Below, in pieces: positions 1 to 7,471 of a DNA stretch of 64,000 bases. A program made the translations under genes and the position numbers. This stretch comes from AWTP1-13 sp963814055. GTDB lineage: Bacteria > Pseudomonadota > Alphaproteobacteria > Rhizobiales > Hyphomicrobiaceae. How positions within the stretch are numbered: the stretch's first letter is position 1; every line of letters starts with the position of its first letter. The notes below the pieces were generated by a model. It was given only the letters and a program-made list of their open reading frames with translations, was not told the DNA's origin and searched no databases. Where the stretch lies: NCBI GenBank assembly GCA_963814055.1, contig CAWFBJ010000017.1, forward strand, positions 558,001 through 622,000, in the 5' to 3' direction.

Positions 1-2
1 AC

Positions 3-431
3 CTCGAGGCGCTGGTGGACGAGGAGATCGCCACCCAGCAGGACCGCATGAAGGTGGTGGCCCTGCAGGTGATCGCCGGCACCATGGGTCCGCAGTCGGC
101 GACGCTCACGCTGGACCTGGGCGAGGGCAAGCACCAGACCGTGCAGTCGCACGGCAACGGTCCGGTAGACGCCATCTTCAACGCCATCCACAAGCTGGTG
201 CCGCACAAGGCCAAGCTGGCGCTGTATCAGGTGCACGCCGTCACCGAGGGCACGGATGCGCAGGCCGAGGTGTCGGTGCGGCTCGAGGACGAGGCGGTGG
301 AGGGCGGCCGGGCCGTGACCGCGCGCGCGGCCGATCCCGATACGCTGGTGGCGAGCGCGAAGGCCTATCTCTCCGCGCTCAATAAGCTGTTCGCCAAGCG
401 CGGCCGCCTGCATGCGCAAATGGGTGCGTGA
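3..431 (+). CDS. leuA: 2-isopropylmalate synthase, C-terminal part (5' end outside window)
   Basis: Last 142 residues of the enzyme that condenses acetyl-CoA with 2-oxoisovalerate, the first committed step of leucine synthesis in the cytoplasm. What is visible is the C-terminal allosteric (leucine-binding) domain: an EIATQQDRMKVVALQVIAGT-type opening, then GNGPVDAIFNAI and LYQVHAVTEGTDAQAEVSVRL, which are characteristic of LeuA. The catalytic TIM barrel lies upstream of base 1; the frame is open from base 3. The tail ends in LNKLFAKRGR as in alphaproteobacterial LeuA. A homocitrate or citramalate synthase is less likely because the VTEGTDAQAEV block is LeuA-like. Confidence 0.9.
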   Translation, partial: LEALVDEEIATQQDRMKVVALQVIAGTMGPQSATLTLDLGEGKHQTVQSHGNGPVDAIFNAIHKLVPHKAKLALYQVHAVTEGTDAQAEVSVRLEDEAVEGGRAVTARAADPDTLVASAKAYLSALNKLFAKRGRLHAQMGA

Positions 432-451
432 GGACGCCGTCCAAACACGCA

Positions 452-562
452 CCGTCATCCCGGAATGCGCGCGAGCGCATATCCGGGATCCAGCCCATAC
501 TCCGGAGCTTGCATCTGGATCCCCGATAGCCTCGCCGAGGCTCGGCTTCGGGGATGACGGGT
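452..562. repeat. Dispersed palindromic repeat (CCGTCATCCCGG family), copy 1
   Basis: Outer arms CCGTCATCCCGG (452-463) and GGGGATGACGGG (about 551-561) form an inverted pair downstream of leuA. The same arms recur at 1111-1231, 25547-25655 and 39587-39706. A smaller hairpin follows at 594-627 (CCTCGGGACAAGCCCGAGG). Such elements often sit between convergent genes or after stop codons and may act as transcription or mRNA-stability hairpins; that role is inferred. Confidence 0.6.
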
Positions 563-642
563 AGGTCAGCGAATGTTGGTAATTGGCTGACGGATGGATC
601 CTCGGGACAAGCCCGAGGATGACAGGGTTCAACGTGCTCGAC

Positions 643-669
643 CTCGTCCTGAGCTTGTCGAAGGACGGG
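643..669. repeat. Dispersed repeat of the GTCCTGAGCTTGTCGAAGGA family
   Basis: Contains GTCCTGAGCTTGTCGAAGGA, followed by a degenerate partner. Same unit, in either orientation, recurs at about 1247-1316, 1899-2095, 3485-3640 and 57368-57433. REP-like dispersed palindrome; no coding potential. Confidence 0.6.
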
Positions 670-712
670 CTGCGCATGTTAGCCGTCACCACGAGGTCGG
701 AATTTGTTCCGG

Positions 713-754
713 CCCCTCACCCCGGCCCTCTCCCCGTAGGAACGGGGAGAGGGA
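713..754. repeat. Hairpin repeat CCCTCTCCCC/GGGGAGAGGG, copy 1
   Basis: CCTCACCCCGGCCCTCTCCC then GTAGGAAC and GGGGAGAGGG: a 10-bp perfect stem. A second copy lies at 1331-1371 with the loop changed to ATAAAAAT, and a degenerate one at about 36487-36512. Dispersed intergenic hairpin. Confidence 0.6.
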
Positions 755-778
755 GATGCGCGCCGTGCGGTTTGCCCC

Positions 779-1065
779 CTACCGCGTCACGGGGTAGCGC
801 CAGCGGCCGAAGCGGGTGGTGGTGATGCGTTTGCACGGGGCGAAACGGGCCGGGACGGTCTCGGGAAGGTGGGCGCCGTCCTTGCGCCAGGTGATCCTGA
901 TCCAGCCGCGCTCCTGGAGCTCGTTGATGGCGTCGGCGAATGGGGTGTCGTCCAGCTTCAGAGCAGCGGGGCGATGCGCATGGAGCCGCCGCGTCGAAGC
1001 AGATGGCCGAAGATGTACAGCGCGGCGCTGGAGAAGGGCGGGGCGGTGAGCGGTTCGTTGTGCAT
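779..1065 (-). pseudogene. Small conserved hypothetical protein, broken by a one-base frame change
   Basis: Starts ATG at 1065 (MHNEPLTAPPFSSAALYIFG...) and stops early after MRIAPLL near 958. If one base is restored in the GCTGCTCTGAAG stretch the reading continues KLDDTPFADAINELQERGW, then a basic tail ending TTRFGRWRYPVTR at 779. The joined product would be about 95 residues, with coherent amino-acid usage on both sides of the break. I do not recognise the function. The apparent deletion may be a sequencing error, as many genes in this window show one-base breaks, or real decay in a repeat-rich intergenic zone. Confidence 0.5.
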
Positions 1066-1110
1066 CGCCACAGCGTAGCGGAGGCGCAGACGGCGGGGAT
1101 AAGTGCGGAT

Positions 1111-1231
1111 TGTCATCCCGGGCTTTATGCCCGGGATCCAGCGGGCCTCATGTTCCGTGCGGCGAAGGGTCGGGTTCGATTGCAGCGATGGGATGGTGGA
1201 TGGATCCCGGGACAAGCCCCGGGATGACAGG
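1111..1231. repeat. Dispersed palindromic repeat (TGTCATCCCGG family), copy 2
   Basis: TTGTCATCCCGGGC at the left and GCCCCGGGATGACAGG at the right form long inverted arms; internal hairpin GGGCTTTATGCCC. It adjoins a GTCCTGAGCCTGTCGAAGGA-type unit (1247-1316) and the second CCCTCTCCCC hairpin (1331-1371). These three families together fill 1066-1371. Confidence 0.6.
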
Positions 1232-1554
1232 TCAAACGTGCGCGACTTCGTCCTGAGCCTGTCGAAGGACGGACTGCGCACACCAAATCGTGGTTCGACA
1301 AGCTCACCACGGGGATGGTGTGTGTGGCCGCCCCTCACCCTAGCCCTCTCCCCATAAAAATGGGGAGAGGGAATCGCGGGAGCACAGAATTGTGCGGCGG
1401 GGATACAATTCGGCGAAAATAAATGTTGGTCTACGGAGGATGACATTCGCGGCCGGCGTGCCTATGTGCCTTTTGCCCCGGAGATGAGCGGACGGTGATC
1501 CTAGAGCCGCCGCTCAGCACAGGAGCCGGGGGCCGCAGTCCGGAGAAAACCTCC

Positions 1555-1665
1555 CCTGGCATGGTGGACAGACCATCCAAGCGTCAGGGTCCGGGGCCCG
1601 GGTGCGGCGAAGTCGAAGACGGTGTTCTTGCCTGGCATGGCGGTCTTGACCGGCCGAGCGTCAGG
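1555..1665 (+). ncRNA. Candidate structured RNA with two related hairpins
   Basis: Two units, 1555-1588 and 1631-1665, share CCTGGCATGG at the left and GCGTCAGG at the right but differ in the middle. Unit 1 can pair ATGGT with ACCAT; unit 2 can pair CGGTC with GACCG. Conserved flanks with changed but still complementary stems look like an RNA duplication. Downstream is a C-rich CTCCTCCTCCC tract (about 1756-1768) and a strong hairpin, CCTCGAGGCAA/TTGCCTGCGAGG (about 1777-1803). No known RNA family is recognised, no convincing ORF spans it, and strand and ends are guesses. Confidence 0.3.
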
Positions 1666-1898
1666 ACGAGACCCGGAGACGACCGAGCAGGGCGTTCGTT
1701 ACGCCCATCAGCCGGCGAGAAGGTCACCAGGTCCTTGGGCTCGACACCCACGCCCTGCTCCTCCTCCCTCTCAAGCCAAACCCTCGAGGCAACAGTTGCC
1801 TGCGAGGCTCAAGGTGTTTGCTGCGCCGGTGCGCGCTATCCCCGGGGTGGTGGGGTGCGGTTATTATGGAAGCATGACCGCAGCAGCCGACAACGATG

Positions 1899-2095
1899 CG
1901 CCCTTCGACAGGCTCAGGGCGGGGGTTAGCGCCTCTCCGCTGTGGAGGCGTCAGCACCACACTCCGCCCTCGTCCTGAGCCCCGTCGAAGGACGGGCCGC
2001 GCGGACAAGCCGTGGTTCGACCCTCGGAACACGCGGAACAAGTCCGAGTGCAAGCAAGTCCGAGGGCAGGCAGGCTCACCACGGGGTTGGTGCGC
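1899..2095. repeat. Composite of dispersed GAGCTTGTCGAAGGAC-type repeats
   Basis: CCCTTCGACAGGCTCAGGGC at about 1900 is inverted relative to CGTCCTGAGCCCCGTCGAAG at about 1973. It is followed by a CAAGTCCGAG tandem (ACAAGTCCGAGTGCAAGCAA and a further AGTCCGAGGG) and the CAGGCTCACCACGGGG half. Non-coding, patchwork repeat. Confidence 0.5.
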
Positions 2096-2141
2096 GCTGT
2101 GCGCTCCAACCTGCGGGGTGGAGCACGCGGCTCCGGCACCC

Positions 2142-2180
2142 AAAAAGGGATCGCCCCGGCGAGGGCGCACCGGGGCGATC
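2142..2180 (-). terminator. Rho-independent terminator, minus strand
   Basis: GATCGCCCCGG (2149-2159) and CCGGGGCGATC (2170-2180) form an 11-bp perfect stem with a 10-base loop. On the minus strand the stem runs into CCCTTTTT (2142-2149). No annotated minus-strand gene ends here, so it implies a short leftward transcript that may begin near the LexA box at 2286-2300. Confidence 0.65.
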
Positions 2181-2285
2181 AGCTGGGCGAAGAGCCGCCG
2201 GCAAGACTAGGAGGCGCGAGAGACGGGGGCACGAGCGCACTCATAAGTCTCGCCGAGCGGCGTGATTTGAAAGGTAGCATGGCGA

Positions 2286-2300
2286 GAACGAAAAGGGAAC
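2286..2300. promoter_or_regulatory. Putative LexA (SOS) box
   Basis: GAAC at 2286-2289 and GAAC at 2297-2300 separated by 7 bases (GAAAAGG). This is the direct-repeat LexA operator established for alphaproteobacteria (GTTC-N7-GTTC on the other strand). It lies 66 bp upstream of the GNAT gene on the plus strand. It also sits just upstream of a possible minus-strand transcript that would start near 2280 and end at the 2142-2180 terminator. A short minus-strand ORF (ATG at about 2280, MLPFKSRRSARLMSALV...) begins 6 bp past the box; its coding status is uncertain. Confidence 0.55.
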
Positions 2301-2366
2301 ATACATTTGGTGAGACTGTTCGGCGAGATTGTGGAACAGGGCCGCGGGAGCCAGTAAATTGGCCCA

Positions 2367-3407
2367 ATGCCCATCGAGCTGCGCCCCGCACGCGCTTCTG
2401 ACGCCGCCGTCGTGGCCGAGATTTGGCATGACAGCTGGCGGGACGGTCACCTGGGCCACGTGCCAGACGAACTCATGGCGGTTCGGACCCGCGCCTCGTT
2501 CGGCCCGCGGGCCGCCGACCGGATCGCAGACACGGTGGTCGCCATCGACGGCGGCGCACTTGCCGGCTTCGTGACGGTGATCGGCGACGAGGTCGAACAG
2601 GTTTTCGTTGCGGCCGGCCATCGCGGCACCGGCGTCGCCACCGCTCTGCTCGACGCGGGCGAGCGCCGCGTCGCGGCCAACGGCTATGACCGGGCCTGGC
2701 TGGCGGTTGCTACAGGCAACGCCCGCGCGCGCCGCTTCTACGAACGCCAGGGATGGACCGACGAGGGCCCCTTCGACTACGCGGCCGAGACGGAGGACGG
2801 CACCATCCCGGTGCCTTGCCATCGCTACGTCAAGCCATGGGCACAAGAACTTGCAGGGGCGGCACAATTCGGTACAAGATCGGCGCTAGGAAGACGCGTG
2901 GCCACGGAAAGAAACAAGATGATGCGTGCAGCGACGGTTCGGATGGCGGTGCTGGCGGCGGCGTGGGTGCTGTCGGCGGGATGGGCGGCGGCGTTCCAGT
3001 TCACCGACGAGGTGGGCAAGTTCAGCGCGCGTTTTCCGGCCGAACCGACCCTCGACAAGCAGGCAGGCGGCTCGGCCGTGCACTACACCTGGGAGGTGGA
3101 TCACGAGGGCCGGCATTTCTCCGTGACCTTCACCGATTACGAGCGTGCGCCGGTGAAGAATTACGACAAGAACGTGATGGGCATGCTGGCGGCCACCAAG
3201 GGCAAGCTGCTGCGCCAGGCCAAGATCGATCTCGACGGCGTGGATGGGCGCGAAACGTACACGCATCTGCCCGACAACGCGGTGATGCGCCAGCGGCTGT
3301 TCCAAGTCGGCAACCGGCTGTACCAGGCGGTGTATGCGGGGCCGTTCGGCACGGAGTTGCGCGAGGACGTGGAGACGTTCATGCAGTCGTTCCAGATCCT
3401 GAAGTAA
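2367..3407 (+). CDS. GNAT-family N-acetyltransferase read in frame into a secreted protein
   Basis: The 346-residue frame joins two things. Residues 1-155 are a GNAT acetyltransferase: IELRPARASDA opening, QVFVAAGHRGTGVATALLDA acetyl-CoA loop (motif A) and ARRFYERQGW (motif B); its substrate is unknown. Residues 156-184 look like non-coding DNA read through. From Met185 (base 2919) a signal peptide and a new mature protein begin. A GNAT normally ends about ten residues after the RYVKP seen at 153-157, so a stop has probably been lost through an indel, giving two genes rather than a true fusion. The LexA box at 2286-2300 could control it. Confidence 0.6.
   Translation: MPIELRPARASDAAVVAEIWHDSWRDGHLGHVPDELMAVRTRASFGPRAADRIADTVVAIDGGALAGFVTVIGDEVEQVFVAAGHRGTGVATALLDAGERRVAANGYDRAWLAVATGNARARRFYERQGWTDEGPFDYAAETEDGTIPVPCHRYVKPWAQELAGAAQFGTRSALGRRVATERNKMMRAATVRMAVLAAAWVLSAGWAAAFQFTDEVGKFSARFPAEPTLDKQAGGSAVHYTWEVDHEGRHFSVTFTDYERAPVKNYDKNVMGMLAATKGKLLRQAKIDLDGVDGRETYTHLPDNAVMRQRLFQVGNRLYQAVYAGPFGTELREDVETFMQSFQILK
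2919..3407 (+). CDS. Secreted hypothetical protein, probable separate gene start inside the preceding frame
   Basis: ATG at 2919 follows GGAAAG with 8-base spacing. The product (162 residues) starts with a classical signal peptide, MMRAATVRMAVLAAAWVLSA then GWAAAF, predicted cleaved near residue 28. The mature part (FQFTDEVGKFSARFPAEPTL...) is a small alpha/beta protein ending in DVETFMQSFQILK, a pattern common in periplasmic proteins of unknown function in this class. No catalytic residues are recognised. It is presumably independent of the GNAT domain because an export signal cannot work from the middle of a cytoplasmic enzyme. Confidence 0.6.
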   Translation: MMRAATVRMAVLAAAWVLSAGWAAAFQFTDEVGKFSARFPAEPTLDKQAGGSAVHYTWEVDHEGRHFSVTFTDYERAPVKNYDKNVMGMLAATKGKLLRQAKIDLDGVDGRETYTHLPDNAVMRQRLFQVGNRLYQAVYAGPFGTELREDVETFMQSFQILK

Positions 3408-3484
3408 GCAGGTCAGAGTTTGAAGTGAAGGCGATGTGCAACATTGCCCTCGTCTGGAGCTTACCGGGACGCGCATGTCATGCG

Positions 3485-3640
3485 TGGTTCGACAGGCTCA
3501 CCACGGGGTTGGAAGTTATTGCGCGCTCCAACCTCGTCCTGAGCTTGTCGAAGGACGGCACGCGTGGACAAGCCGCGGTTCCACCAAAGGAAAACAAACC
3601 CGAGGGTAGGCAGGCTCACCATGGGTTCGGGCGTTCAGCC
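3485..3640. repeat. Dispersed GAGCTTGTCGAAGGAC-type repeat block
   Basis: GTGGTTCGACAGGCTCACCA (3483-3502), CTCGTCCTGAGCTTGTCGAA (about 3533-3552) and CAGGCTCACCATGGGTT (3610-3626) are pieces of the same REP-like unit seen at 1247-1316 and 1899-2095. It fills most of the gap between two genes. Confidence 0.5.
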
Positions 3641-3672
3641 TGTATTCACAGCCGACATGCAACTTGGGGCGC

Positions 3673-4107
3673 ATGCAACGGAAGCCGTACAAAGTTTGGA
3701 GGCCGGGGGCGTGGATCGCGGCGCTGGTGCTCGGCGTGGGAGTGGCCATGACGGCAGATGCATCGGGCGCGGAGCGCCTGGAAGGACCGACCTGGCTCGC
3801 CGAGGACATCAAGGGCGGTGGCGTGATCGACAACGCGCAGTCGACGGTTTCGATCGCCGCCGGCGGCAAAGTGACAGGATCGGGCGGCTGCAATCGGATG
3901 TTCGGCACGGCGACCATTGCCGGCGATGCGCTTACGTTCGGCGGCATCGGCACCACGCGCATGGCCTGCGCGCCGGCCTTGATGGATCAGGAGCAGAAGT
4001 TCCTGGGCGCGCTCGCCGCCACGCGCACGTTCCGGTTCGACGGGCCGTATCTGAAGTTCTACGATGCCGGCGGTGGGGAGCTGGTGCGGTTCACCGAGTT
4101 GCGGTGA
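3673..4107 (+). CDS. META/HslJ-domain secreted protein
   Basis: 144-residue envelope protein. The N-terminus (to about residue 33) is a signal peptide ending TADASGAE. The rest matches the META domain: GPTWLAEDI, the GSGGCNRMFGTATIAGDAL core with its conserved GCNR, then TTRMACAP and MDQEQKFLGAL. E. coli HslJ of this family is a heat-inducible lipoprotein affecting novobiocin tolerance; here no lipobox is seen, so the protein is likely periplasmic. ATG at 3673 is chosen; an in-frame TTG lies at 3664. It is followed by a 171-bp gap before the mreB-like gene. Confidence 0.8.
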   Translation: MQRKPYKVWRPGAWIAALVLGVGVAMTADASGAERLEGPTWLAEDIKGGGVIDNAQSTVSIAAGGKVTGSGGCNRMFGTATIAGDALTFGGIGTTRMACAPALMDQEQKFLGALAATRTFRFDGPYLKFYDAGGGELVRFTELR

Positions 4108-4278
4108 GCTGTGTAGCGCGGGCCGATTACCAAGACCGGCTGGATCGGTTGGCGGCTGTGCGCAGGTCGGCTACTCTGATCGGTATGATGATCGATCCGC
4201 AACCATGGCGGACCGGTCAATTGCGAGGGGAAGGCCGGCCCCATATCCGTCCACCGGCCGGGCAAGAGCGTTGACATC

Positions 4279-5310
4279 ATGCTCGCGGGCGCGTTCTCCG
4301 ACGACATCGCCATCGACCTCGGCACCGCCAACACGCTGGTGCACGTGGTGGGCCGCGGCATCATCATCGACGAGCCGTCCATGGTGGCGGTGGTGTCGCG
4401 CGGCGGCAGACGCGAAGTGCTGGCCATCGGGCTCAAGGCCAAGGCCATGCAGACGCGCAAGCCGCCGGAGCGCGTCGAGATCATCCGGCCGCTGCGCGAC
4501 GGCGTGATCGCCGACTTCATCGCCACCGAGGAAATGCTGCGCCAGTTCATCGGCCGCGCCAAGACGATGCTGGGGTTCCGCCGGCCGCGCATTCTGATCT
4601 GCGTGCCGGCCGGCGCCACGCCGGTGGAGCGGCGCGCGGTGTACGAGACTGCGTTATCCGCCGGCGCCCGGCGCGTGTACATCATCGAGGAGCCGGTGGC
4701 GGCGGCGCTGGGTGCGGGCCTGCCGATCGACGGTCCGGCCGCCTTCATGGTGGTGGACATCGGCGGCGGCACCACCGACATCGCCGTGCTCGCCGAGGGC
4801 AACGTGGTGCAGGCGCGCTCGCTGAAGGTCGCCGGCAATGCCATGGACGAGGCCATCATGCGCCACGTGCGGCGCAAGCATCATCTGGTGATCGGCGAGA
4901 CCAACGCGGAGCGCATCAAGATCGAGGCCGGCGCCGCGCTGGTGCAGCCCAACGGCCGGCAGGTGGAAATCCACATCAAGGGCCGCGACCTGCGCGAAGG
5001 CCGGATGAAGGAGGTCGTGCTGACGCCTGCCGATCTCGCCGAGGCGCTCACGCTGCCCGTGACGGAGATGGCGGAGTTCATCTGCCGCGCGCTGGAAGAC
5101 CTGCCGCCGCAGGTAGCCGCCGACGTCATCGGACGCCCGATCAGCCTGACGGGCGGCGGTGCGCAGCTCGACCATTTGGACGCGGCGCTGCACAAGCGCG
5201 TGGGCGTGGCGTTCGCGGTGCCGGAGACTCCCATGCACTGTGTCATCCGGGGCAGCGCGGCGGTACTCGAGTCGCTGGAACTGCGCGAGCATCTGCTGAT
5301 CGGGCCGTGA
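4279..5310 (+). CDS. MreB-like bacterial actin
   Basis: 343 residues, full length for MreB. It has the actin-fold nucleotide motifs: phosphate-1 IDLGTANT (12-19), phosphate-2 VVDIGGGTTDIAV (158-170), the IIEEPVAAALGAG block (135-147) and the adenosine motif LTGGGA near the C-terminus. MreB polymerises under the inner membrane to guide lateral wall synthesis. This copy is not next to mreC/mreD, and some positions differ from housekeeping MreB (MLAGAFSDDIAIDL start, RKHHLVIGE). It is therefore probably an accessory paralog; whether another mreB exists cannot be seen here. Confidence 0.85.
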   Translation: MLAGAFSDDIAIDLGTANTLVHVVGRGIIIDEPSMVAVVSRGGRREVLAIGLKAKAMQTRKPPERVEIIRPLRDGVIADFIATEEMLRQFIGRAKTMLGFRRPRILICVPAGATPVERRAVYETALSAGARRVYIIEEPVAAALGAGLPIDGPAAFMVVDIGGGTTDIAVLAEGNVVQARSLKVAGNAMDEAIMRHVRRKHHLVIGETNAERIKIEAGAALVQPNGRQVEIHIKGRDLREGRMKEVVLTPADLAEALTLPVTEMAEFICRALEDLPPQVAADVIGRPISLTGGGAQLDHLDAALHKRVGVAFAVPETPMHCVIRGSAAVLESLELREHLLIGP

Positions 5311-5389
5311 CTCTCCCCACCTTCGCGGCTGACACGCGCCCCTGCCGCTGGACAGGGACCAGCGCGGGTGTTAGACGGGCCGCAATCGA

Positions 5390-5410
5390 GGCCCCGGCGC
5401 GCGGGGCCTT
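5390..5410 (+). terminator. Possible terminator after the mreB-like gene
   Basis: GGCCCCG (5390-5396) and CGGGGCC (5402-5408) make a 7-bp GC stem with loop GCGCG and only a two-T tail. It lies between the mreB-like gene and the tRNA. Weak as an intrinsic terminator. Confidence 0.35.
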
Positions 5411-5435
5411 GGCGCTTGTGGTTTGGCGGGCGCTC

Positions 5436-5511
<76 letters not shown>

Positions 5512-5585
5512 ACGTTTTCAATAGGTTACTGAACGTCGCTACGTCGCTGCCACGATCCGGTAAGCGTCCGGTCAGCAGCTGCAGC

Positions 5586-5882
5586 TCAATTCAGCGCCCG
5601 ATGCTCCCTGCCCATGCCGGCGGCGCCGTATCGGCTCTCCGCAAGCTGGGCCAACTCCTCAAGCCGCGCGTTCATCTGCTCGAGCTGCTGGGCTTCCAGC
5701 ATCGCGCGCATTTGCGCCAGCACCCACACCAGGCTGCGGCCTTTGTCGTGGTCGAGCTTGCTCGCCTTCATCTTGCGGTAAATGCGCCCGGACTCCTTGA
5801 TCAGGCCACCCAGCGATGCGAGCGGATTGTCACGACGCCTGCGACGGGTGGGCTTCTCGCCTTCTGCGGCTTCATTCAACAC
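5586..5882 (-). CDS. Phage-like small hypothetical protein
   Basis: 98 residues, ATG at 5882. A basic N-terminal stretch (KPTRRRRRDNP) is followed by a long helical region (SLGGLIKESGRIYRKMKASK, then LVWVLAQMRAMLEAQQLEQM) that is probably coiled coil. The layout resembles small proteins encoded beside terminase genes in alphaproteobacterial prophages, but I cannot name a family. The stop lies about 75 bp from the tRNA, so it is the first gene of island A. Remnants of upstream minus-strand ORFs (TEIAREPMKRKA near 6190; SPCTRCGNICFVVVR near 6120) suggest a decayed phage operon. Confidence 0.5.
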   Translation of the reverse strand: MLNEAAEGEKPTRRRRRDNPLASLGGLIKESGRIYRKMKASKLDHDKGRSLVWVLAQMRAMLEAQQLEQMNARLEELAQLAESRYGAAGMGREHRALN

Positions 5883-5986
5883 GTTGCGCCCCGATCTCAG
5901 CCCCTAATTTGCCCGCGCGCACCATAGCGCTGCTGGAGATGCTGTGCTAGCAGCGCTCTGGATGTGCACTGGGGGGTGTAGCAGAC

Positions 5987-6076
5987 ATGACCTGGGCAGA
6001 CATGCCTGCCGTAGTTGACGCGCTGGGCGCCATCCTCGTGCTAACGCTGCTGGTGTGGTGGGGCGAGCGGGAATGA
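5987..6076 (+). CDS. 29-residue predicted membrane peptide
   Basis: ATG at 5987 follows GGGGGGTG by 10 bases. The product begins MTWADMPAVVDALGAI, continues LVLTLLVWWGERE and stops. It has one transmembrane segment (about residues 9-25), a tryptophan-rich membrane interface and a charged C-terminus. Short single-span peptides of this shape are common in phage lysis/holin-type and mobile-element modules; the function here is unknown. It overlaps no better reading frame. Confidence 0.4.
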   Translation: MTWADMPAVVDALGAILVLTLLVWWGERE

Positions 6077-6293
6077 GAAGAGCTGCGGCGCCCTACCGCA
6101 CGACCACAAAACAGATGTTGCCGCAGCGCGTGCACGGACTGGGGGCTTTGATTGGTTCTGCGGCTCACCAGATCGCATGCATCGCAGCGCTAGGCCTTCC
6201 GCTTCATCGGCTCGCGCGCGATCTCGGTTGGCTGGCCGAAGCGTTCGATGATGTCCTGTCGTTATTTAGCATCTAGGTAGCGAGCACTGCTCA

Positions 6294-6725
6294 CTAGCGC
6301 CTGAGCCGCAACGATGCAGAGCCTACATCGCTGGTGAGCGTGACCGTTTGCCTATCGCCATGGACCACTACATAGATGGTGCCGGAGACGTTATACTCGC
6401 TGTTGCGGAAGCTGCCCCGATAGCTGTTGGTGCCGACGCCTTGCAGATTTGCCGACTGCGTCGTTCTTCCTGCGGAAGTGGCACACGTGGCACTCACGAA
6501 GTAGCTAGTGTTCGATGTTCGGCTGTAACGCACACGGCAGTGGACAGTCTCTCTGGCTCCGGTTGTGAACGAAACCGATCCGGTACCGCTCCAAGCGCCC
6601 TCAAGGCTGCCTAGCTCCGCCGCACTCACATCAGAAAAAGTCAAGTTCGCCAGCTGGGCGCAAAGCGCAAATGCCAGTGTTAGCATCAGACTGCCGGCCC
6701 GAACTTTTTGCATTGATTGGCTCAT
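6294..6725 (-). CDS. Secreted beta-rich hypothetical protein
   Basis: 143 residues from ATG at 6725 (an upstream in-frame ATG at 6767 would add 14 residues before the signal peptide). A signal peptide (MSQSMQKVRAGSLMLTLAFA...SAAE, about 36 residues) leads to a domain rich in Ser/Thr and alternating beta-strands: LEGAWSGTGSVSFTTG, two cysteines (HCRVRYS, SATCATS), NLQGVGTNSYRGSF and a C-terminal SASLRLRR. It resembles small periplasmic beta-barrel proteins that begin GxWxGxG, but no enzyme motif is seen. Located in island A. Confidence 0.6.
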   Translation of the reverse strand: MSQSMQKVRAGSLMLTLAFALCAQLANLTFSDVSAAELGSLEGAWSGTGSVSFTTGARETVHCRVRYSRTSNTSYFVSATCATSAGRTTQSANLQGVGTNSYRGSFRNSEYNVSGTIYVVVHGDRQTVTLTSDVGSASLRLRR

Positions 6726-7183
6726 AGCATCTGCTGCTTCGCAATAATCTGGCGTCGTTCCGCTCATGGCCCGACACTACGCTGACACTGAAGGCGTTGT
6801 GATCAGGGCAAATGCCCGGAGCCGGCTGCGAAATACCCCAGAACATGAAACAGCCAACCCCGACATCCAACGGAGAGGACGGGAATGGTTACGGATGACG
6901 CTGCAGAGTTCGGCAGAGCGAATACGGCGTCGCCGTTGTCGAGTGACCTTGGATGTCGGATCACTCCGGCCCGACGCTACCGCAGTAACGAAGATACGAG
7001 GGCGACGTGCCCTCATGCCTCCCATTCCGTTGCCTCTCAAACTGATGCTCTTCGGATGTGGGTGTGCGAAGAGCATGGGTGGACTTGCCGAGGCTGCTCT
7101 TGAAAGAATGAACCGGAAAATGCGCGAGGCCGTGACCTCATAAACGACTGCTTCGCTCAACGCGCTAAATATGGGACCGCCCA

Positions 7184-7441
7184 GTGGACGCATTGCTGGC
7201 TTTGCGGAGGGAGGCGATGCTGCTCAGCCTCACCGGCAAGAGCAGAGAAGACGTGGGTGAGGCACTCGAGCAATCCAAAAAAAGCGTCAAGCTTGCGGTA
7301 TTTCTGCTTGAAGTGTGCGACTTGGCCGTGGCTAGGACCGCTCTAGATAGCGTCGGCGGGCGACTTGGGGCAGCAATCGCCCTTATCGTGCAGGAACGTT
7401 GCCAAACTTCACCTCGCCAGCAGCTCCCTGAAAGCGCCTGA
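7184..7441 (+). CDS. Small helical hypothetical protein
   Basis: 85 residues with a GTG start at 7184. Predicted almost entirely helical (LLALRREAMLLSLTGKSRED, VGEALEQSKKSVKLAVFLLE), with one cysteine pair too far apart for a metal site. No family recognised. It converges with the small lipoprotein gene at 7510-7638; a hairpin at 7472-7499 separates them. Between 6768 and 7183 I find only weak frames (for example one starting at 6885 behind GGAGAGGA) and do not annotate them. Confidence 0.4.
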   Translation: MDALLALRREAMLLSLTGKSREDVGEALEQSKKSVKLAVFLLEVCDLAVARTALDSVGGRLGAAIALIVQERCQTSPRQQLPESA

Positions 7442-7471
7442 GGTTCTTCTCGCAGGACGGCCGATGGAGCA

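Noticed and set aside
1495..1929. tmRNA, RNase P, 6S or glycine-riboswitch candidate
   Set aside because: The key conserved sequences of these RNAs are absent; only the tandem hairpin units are reported.
6766..7193. Candidate genes between the secreted protein and the 85-aa gene
   Set aside because: Three competing frames, none with motif support; only GGAGAGGA before 6885 argues for a start.
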